A stretch of DNA of 64,000 nt from Meloidogyne chitwoodi (taxonomy: Eukaryota; Nematoda; Chromadorea; Rhabditida; Meloidogynidae), in NCBI GenBank assembly GCA_015183035.1, contig JACZZP010000001.1, positions 496,001 through 560,000 on the forward strand. Direction: 5' to 3'. Each line of letters starts with the position of its first letter. Position 1 is the stretch's first letter. Below are positions 56,998 through 64,000 of the stretch, piece after piece. A program made the translations under genes and the position numbers. The notes under the pieces are model-generated. The model saw only the letters and a program-made list of their open reading frames with translations, did no database searches and was not told the DNA's origin.

Positions 56998-58192
56998 ATG
57001 GAATATTTACCAGCAGAAATTCAACTTAAAATTTTTAAATATCTTAACTTTGATGAAATATTTACAATTAAACAAATTAATAAATATTTTTATTATTTTA
57101 TTAATAAATATGAAGATGAATTGGCTCATAAAAGATTCAATCAGTTATGTTTTGTAATCCCAGTTTTTAAATCATTAAACCCTAATCCTACAAAATATGA
57201 AAAGAAAATTTTGAAACAAGACTTTGAAACAATCAATTTTCCTTTGAGTCATCATCAAGAAGAAAAAGTTCATTTTATTAACTTTAAATTTTCTTTCGAT
57301 AATTTTTCAGTGGTTATCTGCTTTGGATAAACAAATTAATGTTTTTATAGTAAATAATATAGGAATATTTGAATTTTCTAAAAATAAACATGAAACTTTG
57401 TTCATTTATCTAGAAGGTAATATTAAATAATTCTAAAATTTTCTTAATTTTTTTTTAATAAATAATTTAATAGGAAGCTCACAGAAAAAAATTTTTTCTT
57501 TTGAATTGCCATTATTTCCTCAAAACATCGAAGAATTAAAAATTGTTCGTTTTTGGTTAGAACAACTCTCCCGCTGTGTTTTTGAGGTTATTCAATTTGT
57601 TGATTTTATTTTAAATCCAGAAATAATTAAATTGCTTTTTAATAATGAGGAAATTAATAAATTAAAATTTAATTGCGAAAGCGCTTATATTCACTTTGAA
57701 AAAATTGTTAATTTGAAATCTATTTTGGATCATTTGGTTATTGGTGAATGTCTTATTATATTTAAATCATCAGTTGAAACTATAGAAGAAAACAACAATA
57801 TTTTATTTAATTTATTGTCAAATTCAGGCGATAGAATCCCTAAGGTTGATTTTGCCTTTATAAGTCGTCCAACTACTCTCTTTAATCTTATTCTAAATGT
57901 AAGAATTGTACTAAAAGATCTTTTTAAAATTTAAATTTTTTAGCAAATAGAAACATCAACAGATTTATCAAAAATGGTGGCTAACATTGAATTTAATTGC
58001 AGCTACGATCACTGCTTTTCTCATTCTAAATTAATTGTTAACGGTGTTGAAATGAAAGAAAGCAATGATACAAAAAAATGTTATAAAATTACAAATATTA
58101 ATGATCCTAAAATTATTTTTTTAATTAAATGGACCTTACACGAAGATGAAATGGATTTAATTGACCAAGTCGAAATCAATCGATTATATTAA
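56998..58192 (+). CDS. F-box family A protein (copy A10)
   Basis: Four exons, 56998-57267, 57311-57416, 57474-57898 and 57944-58192, give 349 aa with strong splice sites. The F-box starts [13 protein letters not shown] and is followed by about 30 charged residues before LSHHQEEK. Exon 2 is WLSALDKQINVF. Exon 3 has [40 protein letters not shown] and LDHLVIGE. The last exon reads HSKLIVNGVEMKES and KITNINDPK. This is one of the cleanest copies. Confidence 0.88.
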
Positions 58193-58346
58193 AATTAATT
58201 TGTTTTTTTATTTATTAAAATAAAATCTTTTATTTTTGATTACATATTTTACTAAACAATTTTTATTTTTTCAAAATATAATCTTTTTTTCAAACAAATT
58301 TTAATGATTAAATTTGCCAACCCCTTTTTTGTTTTATTTTAAAGCG

Positions 58347-58376
58347 ATGGTAAAATGAGTCATTTATTTTATTTTT
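58347..58376 (+). promoter_or_regulatory. Degenerate family A promoter block (copy A11)
   Basis: ATGGTAAAATGAGTCA with a following T-rich tract, about 120 bp before the start codon; the TATA core is reduced to GTAAAA. Confidence 0.45.
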
Positions 58377-58468
58377 TTAGATAAGTTTAGAGGAATAATT
58401 ACTTTTAAATTATTTGATTTTTATTGATAAATTTTGAATTTTTATTTTAAAAATTAAAGAAAAAAATT

Positions 58469-59703
58469 ATGGAATATTTACCAGAAGAAATTCAACTTAA
58501 AATTCTCAAAAATCTCAACTTTGATGAATTATTTACAATTAAACAAATTAATAAACATTTTTATTATTTTATTAATAAATACAAAGATGAATTGGCTCAT
58601 AAAAGATTCAACAATTTATGTCTTACAATTTCATTATATAAACTATCAGACCCTCGTCTTACAAAGCAGGATGAAAATATTTTTAAAAAAGGCAATGAAA
58701 AAGCAATCGATTTTCCGTTGAGTAATCATCTTCAGGAAAAGGTTGACATTTTATTAAATTTTAATTTTTTAAGTTTATTTTTTAGTGGCTATCTGCTTTG
58801 GATAAACAAATTCCTGTTTTTATATTAGATCATTTTGGCAGATTAGAATTTTGTAAGGAAAGCATTGAACCTTTGCTTGTTTTTGAACAAGGTAATTATT
58901 AAATATTTGGAATTACTTAATTATTTTCTTTTTTATTATTTAATAGAAAATAAAGATGATTTTTCTTTAAAACTGCCATTATTTATTAAAAAAAATAACA
59001 GATGGAATATTATTCGTTCTTGGTTATTGCCTAAAAAAATTAATAAATTAAAAATTGTTCGCTATTGGTTTGAGAAAATCTTCAGCTGTGTTTTTGATGT
59101 TATCGAATTTGAATATTTTCTTTTTAATCCGGAGATAATTAAATTGCTTTTTGATAATGAAGAAATTAATAAATTAAAATTTAATTGTCAAAGGGCTTCT
59201 ATTTTCTTTACTAATCAAAATGTGGATGCTTGGAAATTTACCTTTGATCATTTGGTTATTAGTGAAGGTCTTACTATTTTATTTTTCGAAGGAAAACAAC
59301 TAGATACTAAAGAAGAAGACATCAATTTTTTATTAGAATTATTGCTAAGCGAAGGTTATAGAATTCCTCATGTAACATTGGATCAACTTGATGATAATCA
59401 AATTGTACTTTACAATCTTCTTATAACTGTAAGAATAATATTAGTCTTTTTATTAAATTTAAAAATTTAGCATAAGATTTATCAAAAATGGTGGCCAAAA
59501 TTAAATTTATTTTAAGATACAGACGTTGCTCTCGTTCTAAATTAATTGTTAGAGGAGTTGAAATGAATGAAAGCAATGATATAAACAAACATTATAAAAT
59601 TACTAATATTAATGATCCTAAAATGGTTTTTTCAATTAAATGGATCTTCAAAGTAGATGAAACTGATTTAATTGATTACATTAAAATTGATAGATTACAT
59701 TGA
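58469..59703 (+). CDS. F-box family A protein (copy A11), last exon frameshifted
   Basis: Exons 58469-58741, 58786-58891, 58947-59428 and a last exon from 59471. The F-box and WLSALDKQIPVF exon are normal. Exon 3 is longer than usual: the start of the domain is followed by an extra block (RWNIIRSWLLPKK) before INKLKIVRYWF, a partial internal duplication. The last exon lacks 13 bases present in all paralogues between CATA and AGATTTATC. Spliced normally it reads HKIYQKWWPKLNLF and stops at 59515 (301 aa). The rest of the domain (RSKLIVRGVEM to the stop at 59703) stays open but out of frame, so the loss is recent. Confidence 0.75.
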
Positions 59704-59827
59704 AATTAAATTGTTTTGCTTATTAAATTTTATTATTTTGTGGTACTTTTCCTTTCTTTTTAATTATTATTAATTATTTTAATAGAATAAAAGCTTATTT
59801 TTGAAACAAAATTCTAAAACACCAAAA

Positions 59828-59945
59828 ATCTATTTTGAGTGCCATTAACTCTCAAACTGCTTTATTAAAAGGAAACGTTTGACGGTCTGCTGTCTTTCAT
59901 TTTTATCCACTCTATTTCTAAAATTTTATTTTTCAATTATTCAGC
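59828..59945 (+). repeat. Dispersed ~90-bp repeat, fullest plus copy
   Basis: GAGTGCCATTAACTCTCAAA leads to TTTGACGGTCTGCTGTC and CACTCTATTTCTAAAATT. It lies upstream of the next F-box gene in place of the TATA block seen before its neighbours. Confidence 0.65.
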
Positions 59946-60114
59946 AAATAATTTTAATGAATACCTATATGCAAAATAATTTAATTTTTTTCATTTTTTT
60001 TTGTTTTAATAATTTATTTACTTTTCTTTATCATTTGCTAAATAAAATAATAATTCATAAATTATCAAATTTTTATTTTTAAATTATTTTTAGCTTTAAA
60101 ATCAAAATAAATTT

Positions 60115-61338
60115 ATGGAATATTTACCAGCAGAAATTCAACTTAACATTCTCAACAATCTCAATTTTGATGATTTATTCTCAGTTAAACAAACCAGTAG
60201 ACATTTTTATTATTTTATTAATAAATACAAAGATGTATTACCTCATATAAGATTCAGAACATTCCATATTATACAAGATACAACTTCTGATATAGCAGGC
60301 GAGCTTGGTATAAGGCCTGATTGGTCTAATTTGAATTTTGTGAGAGAGATGGCAAACGATTTTACTTTGAGTATTCATTTGCAGAAAAAGGTACTCATTT
60401 TATTAAATTTCAATGTCTTCTGCTCATTTTCTAGTGGCTTTCTGCTTTGGATAAACAAATTCCTGTTTTTATTGAAAATGCAAGACCAACAGAATATGAC
60501 CCTTTACTCCTTTTTTATAAAGGTAATATAAATAACTTAAAAAACTTTTAAAAATTATTGTTTAAATCTATAAAGTAGCATCTTTATTATTTAGTGGAAA
60601 AAGCGAAGAAACAGACATGTTTTGCTCGGGAACTACCCTTAATTCCCCAAAATACAGGAGAATTGAAATTTGTTCGTTATATGTTATTGAAAATCTTTAG
60701 CTGTGTTTTTGATCATATTTGCTTTCATGATTTTCTTTTAAATCCACAAATGGTTGAATTACTTTTCGATAATGAAGAAATTGCCAAATTAAAATTTAAT
60801 TGCAGACAAGTTATTCTTTACTTTAATAATCAAAATTTTAATGATTGGAAATTTACTTTTGATCTTTTGATTATTAAGAAAGCTCTTATTATAAGATTAG
60901 AAAAAATTACCATAACAGAGGAAGACAGCAATATTTTATTAGAATTATTGTCAAATGAAGGCGATAGAATTCCTCAAGTTATTTTTAATGAATTTAGTAA
61001 TGATAATCAAATTGTACTTTACAACAATCTTTTGAATGTAAGCTTTGTTATTTTATCAAAAATCAATAAAAAAATTTTAGCATCTAGAAAAATCAACGGA
61101 TTTATCAAAAATGGTAACGAAAATTAAATTTGATTGTATGGACTGGTTTTGTTCTAATCTTTCTAACTGGCCTCGTTCTAAAGTAATTGTTAGAGGAGTT
61201 GAAATGAGTGAAAGCAACAATAGAAAAAAACATTATAAAATTACAAATATTAATGATCCTAAAATGATATTTTCAATTTTATTGACCATAGATGAGAAAG
61301 ATCTAATTGAATACATAGACATTGTCAAAATCAAATAA
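60115..61338 (+). CDS. F-box family A protein (copy A12)
   Basis: Exons 60115-60390, 60435-60522, 60595-61037 and 61081-61338, 354 aa. F-box [13 protein letters not shown] with QTSRHFYYFINKY; a linker of about 35 residues includes VREMANDFTLSIHLQKK, the MANDF motif also seen in copies A3 and A6. Exon 2 is WLSALDKQIPVF-like (WLSALD from TGGCTTTCTGCTTTG). Exon 3 has NTGELKFVRYMLLKIFSCVF and LLFDNEEIAKLKFNC. The last exon is extended by about 10 residues (CMDWFCSNLSNWPRSKVIV). The frame and splice sites are intact. Confidence 0.87.
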
Positions 61339-61873
61339 ATTAATATATCTCAATTAAATTATTTTTATAAAATAAATTAAAATTAATTATTATTTAAATA
61401 AATTTGAGAATTAAGTATAAATTTATCTTTTAAATAATTTTAATAATTTTTATTTTACATTTATTTTAAATTATTAAATATTATTTTTATAAAATAAATT
61501 ACTATTTAAATAATTTTTACAATTTTATAACAAATTATAATAAAAATAATTAAAAAGAACATCTTAAATTAATTTTTATTATAATAATTTATTTTTATAA
61601 AATAAATTAAAATAAATTTGAGAATTAAATATATAAATTTATCTTTTAAATAATTTGGTTGACCAATATTTCTTTAAAACTTGTAAAGAAGTTTATAACA
61701 TTGAAATTAGTTGAATAATTTTATTGGAAACAAAAATATATAGAGAAACGTTTATTAAAATGAATTAATCTTTTGTTTTAACAAACAATTATTTTTAAAT
61801 ATAACCTTTTACAAAAACATGTTTTAATATTTAAAAAATGTTTTAAACTTTTTTAATTTTGTTTTTGAAAGGG
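61339..61873. other. AT-rich spacer with a relic of the 104-bp repeat
   Basis: At about 61518-61620 a diverged copy of the tandem unit of 15071-15471 occurs once. No gene was seen. Confidence 0.5.
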
Positions 61874-61905
61874 TATAAAAGCAGTCTTTTTCTTCTCTAC
61901 GTTAT
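61874..61905 (+). promoter_or_regulatory. TATA promoter block of copy A13
   Basis: GGTATAAAAGCAGTC and a T-rich tract, 182 bp before the start codon; nearly identical to the blocks of copy A3 and the orphan at 38341. Confidence 0.75.
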
Positions 61906-62055
61906 TTTTCTTTTATTCTACTTCTCCTATTTTTGTATTAAATTTAAGTTAAGTTTTTATAAATAGGTACTAATCAGTTTCTAAGAATTTTAAATTAATG
62001 TTCATTTGTTTTTTTAATAAATTTTAATTTTTAGATAAAAAATTTAAAAAAACAT

Positions 62056-63271
62056 ATGGATTATTTGCCTGCAGAAATTCAACTTCAGATTTTCAAAAAT
62101 CTCAATTATGATGAATTGTCCAAAATTAAACAAGTCAATCGTCATTTTTATAATTTTATTAATAAATACGAAGATGAATTGGCTCGTAAAAGATTCGGAA
62201 GTCTCGTTTTTGTAATTTTAGCTTGTTTTTTATAATTAATTTTATTAATAATTAAGGGTTTCTGCGATTATTATGAGGAACAAATTGAATCAATCGATTT
62301 TCCTTTGAATAAACATCTTCAGGAGAAGGTACATATATGTGCATAACATTTTTATTTAAATTGTTGAAATTCATTTTTCAGTGGCAATCTTCTCTGGATA
62401 AACAAATTCCTGTTCATTTATCTCTTAGGGTAATTCAAAAGTTAACTTACGCTAAAAATTAAATTTTTAGAATAGGATGCTTGATTCTTCTGGCAAATAT
62501 GTAGTTTTACGTTTTTTTCAAGGAGGTAAAGTATTTATTTATTTTAATTTTTTATTTAAATTCAATTAATGTCTTTATTAATAGAAAACTCAAAGTGTTT
62601 TGAATTGCGTTTATTACCTCAAAACATCGAAGAATTAAAAATTATTCGTTATTGGTTAAAGCGAATCTTCAAATGTGTTTTTGATGTTATTAGCATTAAT
62701 AATTTTATTTTCAATCCGGAGATGATTAAAGTACTTTTTGACAGTGAAGAAATTGTCAAATTAAAATTAAATTGTCAAAAGGCTTATATTCATTTTAATG
62801 TTCATGATATTGATATTTGGAACTTTACTTTTGATCGATTGGTTATTAGTGAACATCTTATGATAGTTCTTAACTCTTGTTTGATTACGGAAGAAGTAAA
62901 CAACATTTTATTTAAATTATTGTCAAATGCGGGTGATAGAATTCCTATGGTTGAGTTTCATGGTATGAATTCTCCAACTACACTTTACAATCTTCTTATA
63001 AATGTAAGAAGTGTATTTTAGTCTTATATATTTAAAATTATAGCATATAGAAACAGCAACAGATTTATCAAAAATGGTGGCTAAAATTAAATTTAATGAT
63101 TTATGTTCTAATTTAATTGTCAGAGGTGTTAAAATCAGTGAAAGCAACGATACAAAAAAATGTTATAAAATTACCAACATTCATGACCCTAAAATGATTT
63201 TTTCGAGTCAATGTCACTTCGACGAAGATGAATTATATGTTCATAAAATTGAAATTAATCGATTATATTGA
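62056..63271 (+). CDS. F-box family A protein (copy A13)
   Basis: Exons 62056-62211, 62257-62328, 62382-62429, 62471-62525, 62585-63003 and 63044-63271, 325 aa, the six-exon form. It starts [13 protein letters not shown], then QVNRHFYNFINKYEDEL. Short exons read WQSSLDKQIPVHL and MLDSSGKYVVLRFF. The long exon has NIEELKIIRYWLKRIFKCVF, FNPEMIKVLFDSEEIVKLKL and FTFDRLVISE. The last exon, NLIVRGVKISE with KITNIHDPK, is the shortest in the array. All sites are canonical. Confidence 0.87.
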
Positions 63272-64000
63272 GATCAATTTGTTTTTCTTATTAATTATAT
63301 AATTTTGTTTAAATTTATTTTTAATTATTTCTGTATTGTATATCCCAATGGTTATCTTCGTTTAGATAAAAATTACCAGAAACAACACACCATCTGTTTC
63401 TTTAGATTTTACAAAATGTGTTTATGATATATCTAAAAATTGGTAAAATAATAATAAACTAAAAATATTAAATTTGTTAGTATCAACTCAACTTTTTAGG
63501 TGTGTAGAGAATATTACCCACCTTTATATTTTTTAAATATAAATATTTAATTTTTATTTTAATAATTTTTTCTAAATTTTATTAATAGAGTTTTCTATTT
63601 AAAAATTAATTTCTTTTATCTGACTCTAAAAAATATTATCTTATATCTGAATTATTAAAATAATATTGAAATAGTTTAAATTCAATTTTAATGAATATAG
63701 GCAAAATAATTGAATTTTTCTTTTTTTTAATATTTAAAACTTGTTATTTAAAAACCCGGAACCTATTTTTTCAAAATTCCGGTCTCTAATAAAAAGTCAA
63801 TATAAATATATACTAAATTAAAAACTATTTTTCAAAATTCAGACTTATTTAGCCTTTTTTGCCTGTTTAGGGCCAATTTTGAATTATTTGATATTTGATC
63901 AAATATTTGAAATTTTTTGGTCAAATTATTTGAAATCAAATATTTTTCAAATTGTTTGATTTGAATCTGATTTGATTTATTTTTGGGAAATCAAATAATT
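63272..64000. other. Edge of the window, no gene seen
   Basis: 63325-63420 is the plus-oriented partner of the repeat at 15478-15570. From 63884 the sequence is a mass of short ATTTGAT/ATCAAAT inversions, a low-complexity palindromic run. The rest is AT-rich. Confidence 0.5.

Noticed and set aside
59879..60082. 67-codon frame upstream of copy A12
   Set aside because: It is mostly phenylalanine from T-rich DNA, inside a dispersed repeat and promoter region.

Overview
The window looks like nuclear DNA from a plant-parasitic nematode, most likely root-knot (Meloidogyne-type). This is inferred from very high A+T, tiny GT-AG introns (many 36-70 bp), large F-box families, FLYWCH/MULE genes, a BEL/Pao relic, a serpentine chemoreceptor and an MSP-fold gene. 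No search was run, so the genus is an inference.

Layout. 0-10 kb: a hAT-like MITE, two minus-strand F-box genes, a small MSP-domain-like gene, then minisatellites with 17-bp and 15-bp units. 10.2-15.5 kb: a roughly 4.9-kb array of an 83-bp satellite, then four 104-bp repeats. 15.9-23.3 kb: five minus-strand F-box genes (family A), one with a nonsense mutation and one with a lost splice acceptor. 23.4-28.6 kb: two paralogous genes with two FLYWCH zinc fingers plus a MULE-type transposase domain, one fully open (632 aa) and one with a homopolymer frameshift. 29.1-35.0 kb: two conserved single-copy-type genes on the plus strand, a THUMPD1/TAN1 homologue and a BTB-Kelch protein. Two large, nearly perfect palindromes built from F-box gene pieces bracket the Kelch gene. 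36.9-45.1 kb: an F-box pseudogene whose middle is replaced by a BEL/Pao fragment, then a second F-box family (family B; two minus genes, one plus gene, one plus truncated gene and remnants). 45-52 kb: repeats, a chemoreceptor gene retaining only its C-terminal half, and a GC-rich island. 52.1-63.3 kb: six plus-strand family A F-box genes, two carrying MITE insertions.

How it fits together. Family A and B genes share one plan: an N-terminal F-box (exon 1), a short WQSALDKQIP-type exon, a long exon coding a conserved leucine/phenylalanine-rich domain, and a last exon with an RSELIVRGVE...KITNINDPK domain. F-box proteins normally dock on Skp1 as substrate adaptors of SCF ubiquitin ligases; the C-terminal part would then bind targets. 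Genes left of the centre are on the minus strand and genes right of it on the plus strand, so the locus is a divergent mirror-like array around the Kelch/palindrome region. Several copies share a TATA-box promoter block (TATAAAAGCAGTC followed by a T-rich tract), which suggests co-regulation. Nonsense, splice-site, deletion and insertion damage in various copies, plus internal duplications, show active birth and death.

All multi-exon models were built by eye from GT/AG sites, reading frame and paralogue comparison; every stated exon set sums to an open frame unless a lesion is noted.
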